Below, in pieces: positions 34,172-43,278 of a stretch of 44,488 nucleotides of DNA. Made by a program: the position numbers and the translations under genes. The notes beneath the pieces are model-generated. The model was not told where the DNA came from and searched no databases. It saw only the letters and a program-made list of their open reading frames with translations. This stretch comes from Melioribacteraceae bacterium (GTDB lineage Bacteria; Bacteroidota; Ignavibacteria; Ignavibacteriales; Melioribacteraceae), in NCBI GenBank assembly GCA_021740785.1, contig JAIOZI010000045.1, forward strand, positions 1 to 44,488, read 5' to 3'. The first letter of the stretch is position 1; every line of letters starts with the position of its first letter.

Positions 34172-35809
34172 ATGAAAAAATCAATTGCTGCTATCGTAAC
34201 CTACTCAATAATCTTTTTCATATTGATTATTTGGGGGGTATCTTTCTTTGAAACTGTTTGGGTTTTTCCCGGCAATTTTGATTTTATCGGCAACTTCCCT
34301 TCCAAAGATGTTCCGCTCGGTTCTATCCCTTTTATGGTTATTGCGCTTTTGGGAGCTGGTATTTTTGCAACAATAAAACTCGGCTTTCCGCAAATACGTT
34401 ACTTTTGGCACGGAATTAAAGTAACTGCCGGTGTTTATGATGATCCAAATGATGAGGGAGATTTAAATCACTTCCGTGCTTTAACTACTGCACTGTCAGC
34501 AACTGTGGGAATCGGAAATATTGCCGGTGTTGCAACCGCTATTTATTACGGCGGACCGGGTGCACTATTTTGGATGTGGGTTACTGCATTCTTCGGCACA
34601 ACATTAAAATTTGCCGAAAGTACTCTCGCTCTTCACTTCAGGAGTTTTGACAGCTCAGGTCATACTCAAGGCGGACCGATGTATACAATTGAAAAAGGGC
34701 TGGGAGCAAATTGGAGATGGCTTGCAATTGCATTCGCTAGTTTTGCGGTTATTTGTTCGTTTGCCACAGGTAATGCTATTCAGTCATTTACGGCATCGGA
34801 TCAAATTTATTCTGAAGTCGTGCAAATTGTCGGAGCTAATCATTTCCTTACAAGTAAATTTGTCCTATTGCAAGGATTTGAAGTTTCGATTCAACAAATA
34901 ATTAACGGACTTCTTCTAGTTGGTCTTATCGGTGCGGTTATTATTGGAGGTATTGGAAGAATTGGGAAAGTAACCGGTCTACTGGCGCCGATAATGGCTT
35001 TAGTATATGTGATTGCTGCTCTATTAATTTTATTCTCTAATTTTGATTCACTAGCGCACAGTATAAACTTAGTATTTGGAATGGCATTAAACCCCCCGGC
35101 GCAAGTTGCCGGAGTAGCCGGTGGAATGTTTCTATTTATTCTTAATACAATGATGTGGGGAATTAAACGCGGACTTTATTCAAACGAAGCCGGGCAAGGC
35201 AGTGCTGCTATAGCTCACTCGACGGCAAAAACCAAATACTCTGTCCGCGAAGGTTCAGTAGCAATGTTAGGACCTTTTATTGATACAATTATGATCTGTT
35301 CATTAACCGGCTTAGTTATTTTATCAACCGATTCGTGGTTCCACACAGAATTTTATGTGAAGTTTATCGATCCGAATTTTACCGGTGAGATGATGAACAG
35401 CAGTATTCTAACTTCACATGCGTTTAAGGTTGGGCTCAGTTGGCTATTTAATTACGGTGATAAAATAATTACGGTATCAGTCTTGCTTTTTGCGATTTCT
35501 ACTGCAATAAGCTGGTCCTTTTACGGCGACCGTGCCGCTGATTATTTGTTCGGTTCAAAATCAATCATAATTTACAAGTGGGTGTTCCTGCTTTTTGTAT
35601 TCATCGGCGCAATTGCTGAATTGGAAGCTGTTTGGGGATTTGGTGACGCTGCTCTTGGGTTTATGACTTTTCCAAACCTGATTTCCATTGTATTGCTCTC
35701 GGGTTATTTGAAAAAAATAACAAAGGATTATTTTTCTTACAAGCATTTGACGTATAAAGAATATCTTGCACAGGGTGAAACTTCGAAGAAAAATGAGCTG
35801 GAGCCATAA
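34172..35809 (+). CDS. Sodium:alanine/glycine symporter (AGCS family)
   Basis: A 545-residue protein with about 10-11 membrane helices. AGCS motifs: RALTTALSATVGIGNIAGVA, then GGPGALFWMWVTAF with KFAESTLALHF (family signature), GGPMYTIEKGLG, and GLYSNEAGQGSAAIAHSTAKT (substrate/Na+ region). Ribosome site AAGAGGA upstream. It imports alanine or glycine with Na+, and is somewhat longer than typical (~450-500) because of inserts near residues 225-245 and 405-425. A hairpin terminator follows at 35857. Likely co-transcribed with the NSS transporter. Confidence 0.95.
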   Translation: MKKSIAAIVTYSIIFFILIIWGVSFFETVWVFPGNFDFIGNFPSKDVPLGSIPFMVIALLGAGIFATIKLGFPQIRYFWHGIKVTAGVYDDPNDEGDLNHFRALTTALSATVGIGNIAGVATAIYYGGPGALFWMWVTAFFGTTLKFAESTLALHFRSFDSSGHTQGGPMYTIEKGLGANWRWLAIAFASFAVICSFATGNAIQSFTASDQIYSEVVQIVGANHFLTSKFVLLQGFEVSIQQIINGLLLVGLIGAVIIGGIGRIGKVTGLLAPIMALVYVIAALLILFSNFDSLAHSINLVFGMALNPPAQVAGVAGGMFLFILNTMMWGIKRGLYSNEAGQGSAAIAHSTAKTKYSVREGSVAMLGPFIDTIMICSLTGLVILSTDSWFHTEFYVKFIDPNFTGEMMNSSILTSHAFKVGLSWLFNYGDKIITVSVLLFAISTAISWSFYGDRAADYLFGSKSIIIYKWVFLLFVFIGAIAELEAVWGFGDAALGFMTFPNLISIVLLSGYLKKITKDYFSYKHLTYKEYLAQGETSKKNELEP

Positions 35810-35856
35810 AATAATTTTAAATTAAATTTACTGTTATAGAATAACTCGATAAACTT

Positions 35857-35886
35857 GATAAGCGGTCTTATGATCGCTTATTTTTT
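35857..35886 (+). terminator. Terminator after the symporter genes
   Basis: GATAAGCG / CGCTTATT stem with a ~10-nt loop and a T6 run, 48 nt after the AGCS stop. Confidence 0.8.
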
Positions 35887-35973
35887 AATTTGTCATGATT
35901 ATCCTTTTATTTAACCGGATCACTTGATATATTTGCCGAGATTAATTTGACGAGTAACAAATGGAGAAGATGA

Positions 35974-37176
35974 ATGAGCAACGTTAACACAAAAAAAGGA
36001 AGAATCGGAATACTAACAGGAGGTGGTGATGTACCTGGTTTAAATCCTGCAATTAGAGCCGTAACGATTAGAGCACTGCGCGAAGGTTATGAGGTTATTG
36101 GTATTAGAAGAGGCTGGGCTGGATTAATTGAAATGATACGCGATCCCAAACATGATAACAGTCGTAACTTTATTATGTTGACAGAAGAAACGGTAAACAA
36201 GATAGGTAGAACCGGTGGAACTTTTCTCCACTCTTCAAGAACACGGGCAAGCCATGTTCCAAAAGTAAATGTGCCCCCCCATCTTAAAGATCAATACCAG
36301 GATGATATAAATGATCTAACTCCCGAAATTCTAAAAAATCTAGATTATCTTGGGATCGATTATATGATTCCAATCGGCGGTGACGATACTTTAAGTTACG
36401 GAGTAAGACTTCACCAAGAAGGTTTTAAAGTTGTGGCAATCCCCAAAACTATGGATAACGATGTTCCGGGTACCGATTATTGCATCGGTTTCAGCACTTG
36501 CGTTACCCGTACAATTGAGATGACTCACATGCTGAGAACTTCAGCAGGCTCACATGAAAGGTTCCTAGTGATCGAGGTATTCGGAAGGTATGCAGGCTTT
36601 ACTGCTTTACTGCCTACGATGGCAGGCGCTGCCAATAGATGCGTTATACCGGAACATAAATTTGATGTCGACAGGTTAACCGAATTAATGGTTGCCGATA
36701 GATTGACGAATCCAAGTAACTATTCGGTTGTATTAGTATCCGAAGGCTCAATGTTTGACGGCGGTGAGATGATTTTTGAAAATCAAGAAGCCGATATGTT
36801 CGGACATAAAAAACTGGGTGGTATTGGTGATATACTCTCAACCAAATTAAAAGAGATTTCACCCAAGTATAATAATGGTCAGAGAATTAATGTAATCAAC
36901 CAGCGTTTGGGATATTTAGTACGATGCGGTGACCCTGATGCAATAGATTCAATTGTTCCGATGGCATTCGGTAATCTTGCTCTTGATCTCTTACTCGAAG
37001 GTACTTCAGGCAGACTGGTAACTTTAAAGAACGGAAGATACGATAATGAACATTTGGAAGTAGTTACAAGCTATAAAAAGAAAGTTGATGTGGAAAAATA
37101 TTATAACACGGATAGATACAGACCATTCTATAAAAGTTTTGAATCGAAACCTTTGTTTATTATGGCGAGTGATTAA
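35974..37176 (+). CDS. pfp: Phosphofructokinase, pyrophosphate-type signature
   Basis: A 400-residue glycolytic enzyme phosphorylating fructose 6-phosphate. Motifs: GILTGGGDVPGLNPAIR (12-28), IPIGGDDT (132-139), PKTMDND (157-163, catalytic Asp), FGRYAGFTA, and SEGSMFDGGE. Two positions that decide the phosphoryl donor are the pyrophosphate type: Asp138 in GGDD, where ATP enzymes have Gly (E. coli Gly104), and Lys158 in PKTMDND (E. coli Gly124). So PPi is the likely donor, making the step reversible; this is inferred from family knowledge. Ribosome site GGAGAAG upstream; a TATATTTG element (35928-35935) may be its promoter. A terminator follows. Confidence 0.88.
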   Translation: MSNVNTKKGRIGILTGGGDVPGLNPAIRAVTIRALREGYEVIGIRRGWAGLIEMIRDPKHDNSRNFIMLTEETVNKIGRTGGTFLHSSRTRASHVPKVNVPPHLKDQYQDDINDLTPEILKNLDYLGIDYMIPIGGDDTLSYGVRLHQEGFKVVAIPKTMDNDVPGTDYCIGFSTCVTRTIEMTHMLRTSAGSHERFLVIEVFGRYAGFTALLPTMAGAANRCVIPEHKFDVDRLTELMVADRLTNPSNYSVVLVSEGSMFDGGEMIFENQEADMFGHKKLGGIGDILSTKLKEISPKYNNGQRINVINQRLGYLVRCGDPDAIDSIVPMAFGNLALDLLLEGTSGRLVTLKNGRYDNEHLEVVTSYKKKVDVEKYYNTDRYRPFYKSFESKPLFIMASD

Positions 37177-37193
37177 CAGGTGTTTGCTTAATA

Positions 37194-37223
37194 AAAAAAC
37201 CCGGCTCAGTGCCGGGTTTTTAG
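37194..37223. terminator. Bidirectional terminator between phosphofructokinase and helicase
   Basis: AAAAAACCCGGC / GCCGGGTTTTT stem, 5-nt loop, 17 nt after the phosphofructokinase stop and 20 nt from the helicase stop on the other strand. Confidence 0.92.
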
Positions 37224-37242
37224 TTTTAAAGACTAATGCTGC

Positions 37243-39417
37243 TTATATAAGTTTTAGATTGGCAAATTTCACCAGCAAGGTTTTTACGCCTTGTTCCTCA
37301 AAATTGATCGATACTTTCTGCATATCGCCCTGACCAGCAATCTGCAGTATTTTTCCCTGACCGAACATCTCATGAGTTACCCTGCTTCCTACTCGAAGCG
37401 ATCGTCGTTCCTGGTCGAAATCATCGTAACTTTCCTGGTACATTTCATCATAATATGCTTTTCTGCGGCGGCCTGATTTTCTGCCTGTTCCGCCATTTAA
37501 TTCGGTGAAAGTGGCAGGATCCAATTCCTCTAAAAATCTTGATTTACTTTGATAAGCAACCTCGCCAAATCTGTAACGCGACCGGGCATAAGTAATAAAT
37601 ACTTTCTGCTGAGCCCTGGTTATTGCTACATAGAAAAGTCTTCTTTCTTCATCAATGTTCGCATCCGGATCAAATCTATTATTCAATGGAAAAATATCTT
37701 CTTCGCATCCGGTAATGAATACAACAGGAAATTCGAGTCCTTTTGCGCTGTGTATAGTCATCATTGTAATTTTATTCGATTCTTCATCATATTGATCAAT
37801 ACCGCTTATCAACGAAACCTCTGCTAAGAAATCCTCTATTGTAGCATCAGGTTTTTCTTTCGTAAATTCTTGAATTGCTTTCAACAGTTCTTGAACATTC
37901 TCGTACCGCTGCCTTGAATCCTGGCTGTTCTCTTCTTTGTATAATCGAAGTATTCCGAGTTCATCTACCAATGCAGAAGTTAATTCAGCTAATGAAAGTT
38001 CTGATTTGAGATCAATATATTTATCCAAAAGCAGTTTGAATTGCTTTACATTCTTTTGAATTCTTTCCTTCACCTCAATTACTTCAAATACCCTTGCCAT
38101 TGTTTCGAACAAGGAGATTTCCAGTTTGCGGGAGAAATCTATCATCTTGCTTACCGATGTATTTCCAATTCCTCTTTGGGGAAAATTCATTATTCTCAGT
38201 AAGCTCTCCTCATCATTCTGATTTGCAAAAACTCTTAAGTATGCAACGATATCTTTTACTTCTTTTCTTCTGTAAAATTCAACACCGCCCACAATCTTAT
38301 ATGGAATTTTTTCCCTTCGCATAGCATCTTCCAAAACTCGGGACTGTGCATTAATCCTGTAAAGAATTGCTATATCATTTAGGCTTAGCTTTTTGCTTGA
38401 AACTTCTTTTTTAATTTTCTTCGAAATCTGAAATGCTTCATCTTTTTCATCGGCACATTTCAAAATTGTTAACTGTTCACCGTCGTTGTTTTCAGTCCAA
38501 AGAGTTTTTTGAATTTGTTTCTTATTCTGTTTTATTACCGAATCTGCCGCATTCAAAATCATTTTAGTCGAACGATAATTCTGCTCCAGCCTGAAAACTC
38601 GAACCTTGTTAAAATCCTTTTCAAAATCGAACATGTTTTGAACTTCTGCCCCGCGCCATCCATAGATAGACTGAGCATCATCACCAACAACACATATTTT
38701 TATTCGTGAAGTTACAATTAACTTTATTAATTCATACTGAGCTTTGTTCGTATCCTGGTATTCATCAACCAGAATATATTTGAACATCCCTCTATACTTA
38801 GTTAGTACTCGTTGATTCTTATTGAAAAGTTCGATCGGTTTTAATAACAAATCATCGAAATCCATCGAGTTATTTTCGAACAACCGAATGTTATAATTCT
38901 TATATATTTCAAAAATCTTTTTTTCCGGGAGAGTTTTAGCAAACTGCTTTTCATACTCTTCGGGTGTTATCATTCGATTTTTTAAATTGGATATTTTATG
39001 ATGGATTGCGTTAGCATTAAAATTATCCAACGAAATATTCAGCTCTTGGATAATATTGCTGACCAAAGAAACCGAATCCTCTTTGTCATAAATGCTGAAG
39101 TTTGGTTCATAATTTAATTTTTTTGCTTCAACTCTCAATATCCTCGCGAATATCGAGTGGAATGTACCCATCCAAATTTTATCAGCATTTTTACCTACCA
39201 ATTCCTTAATTCTGCTTTTCATTTCATTCGCAGCTTTATTGGTAAATGTTAACGCTAATATGTTAGATGGATCAAAACCTTTTTCAATAAGGTAAGCAAT
39301 TTTGTATGTAAGAACCTTTGTTTTGCCGGAACCTGCGCCGGCGACTATTAAATGCGGCCCGGAATTATATTCGACCGCTGCTTTCTGCGCTTTGTTTAAT
39401 GTTTCTAGTAGTTTCAT
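37243..39417 (-). CDS. pcrA: UvrD/PcrA superfamily 1 DNA helicase
   Basis: A 724-residue protein, standard length. All SF1A motifs are visible: Q motif LNKAQKAAVEYNSGP, Walker A AGAGSGKT (26-33), GTFHSIFARILR (Ia/Ib region), DEYQDTN (Walker B), GDDAQSIYGWRGA (III), EQNYRST (IV), TIHSAKGLEFPVVF (V) and VAITRAQQKVFITYA (VI). The C-terminal SH3-like RNA-polymerase-binding tail of PcrA is present (GSRVTHEMFGQGKILQI). It unwinds DNA 3'-5' in excision and mismatch repair and removes RecA or stalled polymerase. It stands alone, with its own terminator. Confidence 0.95.
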   Translation of the reverse strand: MKLLETLNKAQKAAVEYNSGPHLIVAGAGSGKTKVLTYKIAYLIEKGFDPSNILALTFTNKAANEMKSRIKELVGKNADKIWMGTFHSIFARILRVEAKKLNYEPNFSIYDKEDSVSLVSNIIQELNISLDNFNANAIHHKISNLKNRMITPEEYEKQFAKTLPEKKIFEIYKNYNIRLFENNSMDFDDLLLKPIELFNKNQRVLTKYRGMFKYILVDEYQDTNKAQYELIKLIVTSRIKICVVGDDAQSIYGWRGAEVQNMFDFEKDFNKVRVFRLEQNYRSTKMILNAADSVIKQNKKQIQKTLWTENNDGEQLTILKCADEKDEAFQISKKIKKEVSSKKLSLNDIAILYRINAQSRVLEDAMRREKIPYKIVGGVEFYRRKEVKDIVAYLRVFANQNDEESLLRIMNFPQRGIGNTSVSKMIDFSRKLEISLFETMARVFEVIEVKERIQKNVKQFKLLLDKYIDLKSELSLAELTSALVDELGILRLYKEENSQDSRQRYENVQELLKAIQEFTKEKPDATIEDFLAEVSLISGIDQYDEESNKITMMTIHSAKGLEFPVVFITGCEEDIFPLNNRFDPDANIDEERRLFYVAITRAQQKVFITYARSRYRFGEVAYQSKSRFLEELDPATFTELNGGTGRKSGRRRKAYYDEMYQESYDDFDQERRSLRVGSRVTHEMFGQGKILQIAGQGDMQKVSINFEEQGVKTLLVKFANLKLI

Positions 39418-40161
39418 AAGTAAAAGAACACACGTTTAATCATTATTAAAAAATTAGAGTCTGCAAATCTACGAAATTTTTAACCGAAAAGCCATTATTG
39501 TTTTAAAACGCAGTGATACAGGGAGCAAATAAAAATAACTCGAGGGGGAAAAGTCGGAAAAACGATAAACGTAGCTCTGCCCCTATCAAACAGCCTTCCC
39601 ATTTGATTTTTTCTCTACTTCTATGTCTGTCTTGTTCTTTCGTTCCAATTTTGTTTTTATTTTTGGGTTAGTCCCATTTCTAAAAGTTTTTCACATTAGC
39701 TGTAATTCTCATCATTCCAACCGAATTTGGATTCTTGTATTGAGTGCTCTTGAAATTCTCTCTCTGTCAATTTCTCCATAAAGCAGAAAAGCAAGCATTC
39801 TTTTCCATTAATGTTTTATAGTAATTTTTTCTTCTAGTACCTTATCACTCAACTTAGTGTAATATTTGGCAGAATATTAATGAGTGACCTTACGCAAAAT
39901 AATTTTTTGAATAGCTACAGCCTTCAGAGGCTGGGTTAAAATGTTTTTGAACCCCGGTAGGGGTTCAATGTGAATAGCCTATATTGAAAAGGGAAACATC
40001 AACCACGGAGTGGTTGAATATGAAAGGATATGTTCAACCCCGCTGGGGTTGTTAAAATTAATTTATATACATTATCTATTCACGTTCAGTCCCTCCGGGA
40101 TTGTATGTCGAGAAGAAGTTTTGTTAAATAGCTAAATGTTTCATCACCGAATAAGGTTTTT
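39418..40161. other. Gene-free stretch with hairpin array and decayed sequence
   Basis: About 740 bp upstream of the helicase gene with no convincing gene. Part of it (~39600-39900) has a composition that suggests decayed coding sequence on the minus strand, interrupted by stops; I cannot identify it. The right part holds the short hairpin array (39918-40103), and it ends at the third MITE-like element. Confidence 0.6.
39918..40103. repeat. Array of five short palindromes
   Basis: Hairpins CAGCCTTCAGAGGCTG (39918-39933), GAACCCCGGTAGGGGTTC (39949-39966), CAACCACGGAGTGGTTG (40000-40016), CAACCCCGCTGGGGTTG (40035-40051) and the imperfect CAGTCCCTCCGGGATTG (40087-40103). They share a CAACCCCG-GGGGTTG-like core and TTCAA/TTGAATATG-type edges. 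Spacing is irregular (~31-52 nt start to start) and arms vary, so this is not a CRISPR. Confidence 0.75.
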
Positions 40162-40387
40162 ATTAGCCCAGATTTTCCATTGGAAAATCTGCCCTTCGGG
40201 CCGACAATTTGTAAGTTGAGAAATATCAAATACTTAGCCATATAGAAATTTTGAAATTCGTTATTTGAGTAAAATTTTTTTCTTACAAATTGTCGGGGTT
40301 AATCCCGCAACATAAAATGTTTTAATAAAACATTTTATGAGCTGCCAACGGCAAAAAATTTATTTCCAATGAATTTTTTGGGATTAG
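40162..40387. mobile_element. MITE-like element, copy 3, with ATTAG target duplication
   Basis: The element is 40167-40382 (216 bp), flanked by ATTAG at 40162-40166 and 40383-40387. This copy fixes the ends at CCC...GGG. It is nearly identical to copy 1, differing mainly near its right end (GAGCTGCCAACGGC). The 15-bp internal inverted repeat (CCGACAATTTGTAAG) is perfect. It sits ~60 bp left of the istB remnant. Confidence 0.92.
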
Positions 40388-40442
40388 TATGATATTGTTG
40401 TAGACTTCGACCCTAGCCGAGCTGCTCAGTTCAATTCTTAAG

Positions 40443-40862
40443 TTGACAACATTGATCCTCGAGGCAGACGAGATTCATCTCGCTAAGGCGGTTCTGGCAA
40501 GAAAGAGAGTTTTATTTTACACTGCCGAACAGCTAACTATACTGCTTGCTTCCGCTGAAGTATCTGGCAGCCTGAATAAAACGCTTGAGAGTCTTTCAAG
40601 GGTTTACTTAATAATTATCGATGAACTCGGTTATCTTACTCTTACAAATTATACTGCAAAGCTATTTTTTCAGCTTTTCTCAAAGCGGTATGAGACAGGA
40701 TCTGTAATTATTACGACGAATAAACCATTTGAAGAATGGGGTGAAGTCTTTAATGACGATGTAGTTGCTACTGCCGTACTTGATAGATTATTACATCACT
40801 CTTATCCGTTTTTGATAAACGGCAAGAGCTTTAGATTGAAAAATATAGTGAAAAATAATTAA
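40443..40862 (+). pseudogene. istB: Truncated IstB-like ATPase of an IS21-family element
   Basis: 139 codons matching the C-terminal half of IstB, the helper ATPase of IS21 transposition: HLAKAVLARKRVLFYTAEQL, LIIIDELGYLTL (Walker B), RYETGSVIITTNKPFEEWGEVF, AVLDRLLHHSYPFLINGKSFRLK. Normal IstB is ~240-250 residues. The N-terminal half, including Walker A (GPPGVGKTH), is gone, and the sequence before DEIHLA is unrelated. No istA is present. Terminal-type repeats follow at 40871. A dead element remnant. Confidence 0.9.
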
Positions 40863-40870
40863 CTTTGGCT

Positions 40871-40903
40871 GGTCAGTTTTCACCGGAATTTTGGTCAGTT
40901 TTT
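40871..40903. repeat. IS21-type terminal repeats
   Basis: GGTCAGTTTT occurs at 40871-40880 and again at 40893-40902, separated by CACCGGAATTTT and followed by AAACGGAATTAACA. Short repeated boxes directly after istB are typical of IS21-family ends. Confidence 0.7.
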
Positions 40904-40989
40904 AAACGGAATTAACAGGTAAGTATACTGCACAACCAAATGCGGCAGATAAATATTCGGCAGTAATTCTATATTCATTATTTTCAGAC

Positions 40990-42087
40990 TTAGTTAAATA
41001 CCAATTCAACTTTTATTTTTTTGATCACTGGGATACCATCAACCGAATCTCTCATATAAATGGCTCCTTTTGAATCTTGAGTAAATATTTTCCTATGTCT
41101 TATTGGCAGGGGTTTCTTTTTACGAGTTTCGAGTACTTTAGAAGCTGCTATATTCCCATTTTTGTCAAATAATTCCAATAAATAAATATAATCATCATTC
41201 TCAATTTCAGCTATTAAAAAATGACCGAAATAATCTCCAATTCGTACAATACCAACACTTTGGTTATGTCTAATACCTCTGAATTTACCTTCTGGTCCAC
41301 TAATAAATTCTACAATTTTTTTTAATTTTGGAGCATCACTGTAATCTAAATTCTCCATAATTTCTAAAGAAGGATATTTCGCTTGATATCCTTTAATCTT
41401 AGTCATCTTATCTGAGTTCATATCATAAAAATAAATGTAGTTATCATAATAATCCTTTACAATAACAATGGTGTTTTGATAATACAAAAAATGAATATCC
41501 TCACTGATTCTATTTGTCCAATCAAATCTGTCGTTTTCATTATATACTTCGTCCCACTCTATGAACTCCTTAAATATTGTTGTCAATTCCGTATTATAAA
41601 TTTTGAATATTTTTTTCGATTCATATGTACGAAATGGCTCAAAAAAAAGGAACTTGCTATTATCCATTAAAGTTATTTTTGCCGGTGTAACAAATCTTGC
41701 TTCATTAACATTTTGCGATTTCTTAAGTTTTCCATTCAAATCAAAATAAGAATATCTTTGTTGAAGAACATCGTATACAATTATATTATCATCTTCCACT
41801 GTAATACAAGTAATATCTCTGAATTCACCTGGTCCTTCTCCAACATTACCGAATTTTAATAAATACTGCCCATCATCCGAAAATTTTCTAATTTCAAAAT
41901 CATCTTTATCAACTACATAAAAATTATCACTGCTATCTATTATTATCTTCATGGGATTTTTAAATATATATTCTTGAGAAGCATATTCATCATTACCTAG
42001 AACAAATTCTTCGGATATATGAATATCTACTATTTGAGCTTTTGAGATTGTATATGTAATTAAAAATAATAATATTATGTTTTTCAT
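40990..42087 (-). CDS. 6-bladed beta-propeller secreted protein
   Basis: A 365-residue protein started at ATG 42087 (AAGGA 5 nt upstream); ATG 42093 adds two residues. Signal peptide ~1-18 (LLFLITYTISKAQ). Propeller motifs: MKIIIDSSDNFYVVDKDDFEIRKFS then KFGNVGEGPGEFRDITCI (the NHL/BF3164-like GxGPGEF blade signature), and repeated D-x-x-x-x-Y-x-[YF] blades. These proteins are abundant in Bacteroidota, extracytoplasmic, of unknown function. A second such gene lies upstream at 42235, so the two are tandem paralogues. Confidence 0.85.
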   Translation of the reverse strand: MKNIILLFLITYTISKAQIVDIHISEEFVLGNDEYASQEYIFKNPMKIIIDSSDNFYVVDKDDFEIRKFSDDGQYLLKFGNVGEGPGEFRDITCITVEDDNIIVYDVLQQRYSYFDLNGKLKKSQNVNEARFVTPAKITLMDNSKFLFFEPFRTYESKKIFKIYNTELTTIFKEFIEWDEVYNENDRFDWTNRISEDIHFLYYQNTIVIVKDYYDNYIYFYDMNSDKMTKIKGYQAKYPSLEIMENLDYSDAPKLKKIVEFISGPEGKFRGIRHNQSVGIVRIGDYFGHFLIAEIENDDYIYLLELFDKNGNIAASKVLETRKKKPLPIRHRKIFTQDSKGAIYMRDSVDGIPVIKKIKVELVFN

Positions 42088-42103
42088 TATCATCCTTAAA
42101 TTT

Positions 42104-42132
42104 AATACCCCGAAAAATAGTATCGGGGTATT
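42104..42132. terminator. Hairpin AATACCCCGA/TCGGGGTATT
   Basis: A 10-bp perfect stem between the two beta-propeller genes, with a T7 run on the plus strand side. On the minus strand only a weak T-tract follows, so it may attenuate rather than stop transcription between the propeller genes. Confidence 0.55.
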
Positions 42133-42234
42133 TTTTTAATTTAGTGAACTGCTCCACAACGTCCATCTGAAACTGAGCAACCAAGAATTAGAAAATTACA
42201 CAATTACAATAAATTGCATTTACTTCTTATCATT

Positions 42235-43209
42235 TTATTGGATATTGTATTCAAATACTTGAGCATCCCAATCTATACCGATTACCTTATTGTTCATAAC
42301 AACCAGCTTTTCAATTTTTATTGATCCGTCTAAGACATCAATATAGCCAGAGAATTTTCCTTCTGACAAGTCAATTTTAATAATATCATGATTAGATTTT
42401 TTTTGACAAACGGGATGGATATAGAGAAACTTGTTGTCAATACTCACATCTTTCAATAAACCGAAAAGGGCAAATGGTTCTTTTTTTATTTTTTCAAGAT
42501 TCATCAAATATGCATCATAAATTTCGTCTAAAATTTTTAAATCTGTTTCCCAAACCAACTTTTTATCTCGATTATATTTTCTGATTACTGGATAATCAAA
42601 AAATATCACATAAATATTATCACTTTTATCGATAAGAATGTTTGAGTAATTGTGGTTGGTAGTCATATTTTCATTTTCAAATTCTAGTTTTTCTGCAAAG
42701 TTTGAGAGTAAATTCCCATTCCAATCATACTCACTTAATAAGAATTTCTCATCAACATTAGGTATAAAAATTGAATTGTGACTATTAACTGCAAAATTCA
42801 GGAATACCCTTTGGTTTATAGCATTAATATAATTTCCTTCCGAATCGAAAATACTTAATCTTCTTGCAACACGATCTGCAATAAAAATGTATGAATTACG
42901 AATTACAACAGCATTGGGATCAACAAACTCCCCCGGTCCTCTACCTTTTTGTCCGAAAACTAGGGGTTGCGGTTCTTTCCCAATCGGAAAATCCATAATA
43001 ATTACTCTTTGATTGCCTGCATCACATATAGCCAATTTATCGTCTGCAATAAAAATATCTTCGACATTATACATATAATTTGGTGTTATACCTTTGATAA
43101 CATTTATACTGTCAACTAATATAGTAGTCTGAACATTAGCTCCATGTTTATTGCAATTTGTAATCAAGACTGCCACAAATACAATTACGATTGTATTAAT
43201 TTTCTTCAT
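42235..43209 (-). CDS. 6-bladed beta-propeller lipoprotein
   Basis: A 324-residue protein with lipobox LITNC (Cys19), so lipid-anchored. The blade signature FGQKGRGPGEFVDPNAVVI is followed by IFIADRVARRLSIFDSEGNYI and DKSDNIYVIFFD blades. It is a paralogue of the protein at 40990-42087, with the same GxGPGEF position but a different anchor. It follows the MauE-like fragment by 69 nt. In Bacteroidota such lipoproteins often sit near small secreted-peptide and redox genes; whether that applies here is open. Confidence 0.85.
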   Translation of the reverse strand: MKKINTIVIVFVAVLITNCNKHGANVQTTILVDSINVIKGITPNYMYNVEDIFIADDKLAICDAGNQRVIIMDFPIGKEPQPLVFGQKGRGPGEFVDPNAVVIRNSYIFIADRVARRLSIFDSEGNYINAINQRVFLNFAVNSHNSIFIPNVDEKFLLSEYDWNGNLLSNFAEKLEFENENMTTNHNYSNILIDKSDNIYVIFFDYPVIRKYNRDKKLVWETDLKILDEIYDAYLMNLEKIKKEPFALFGLLKDVSIDNKFLYIHPVCQKKSNHDIIKIDLSEGKFSGYIDVLDGSIKIEKLVVMNNKVIGIDWDAQVFEYNIQ

Positions 43210-43278
43210 TTCTTGTTAATTGATTTAGCCAACTATTTTGAATTTTAAATGCACTATACTTTACGACAATATTCATGA

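Noticed and set aside
39918-40103. Possible CRISPR array
   Set aside because: Repeat arms differ between units, spacing is irregular, and there are no cas genes.
42148-42210. Short peptide frame ending C-S-V-S-D-G-R-C-G-A-V-H between the beta-propeller genes, reminiscent of secreted natural-product peptides
   Set aside because: An in-frame stop lies just upstream, no ATG or ribosome site is present, and no NVEALA-like leader is visible.
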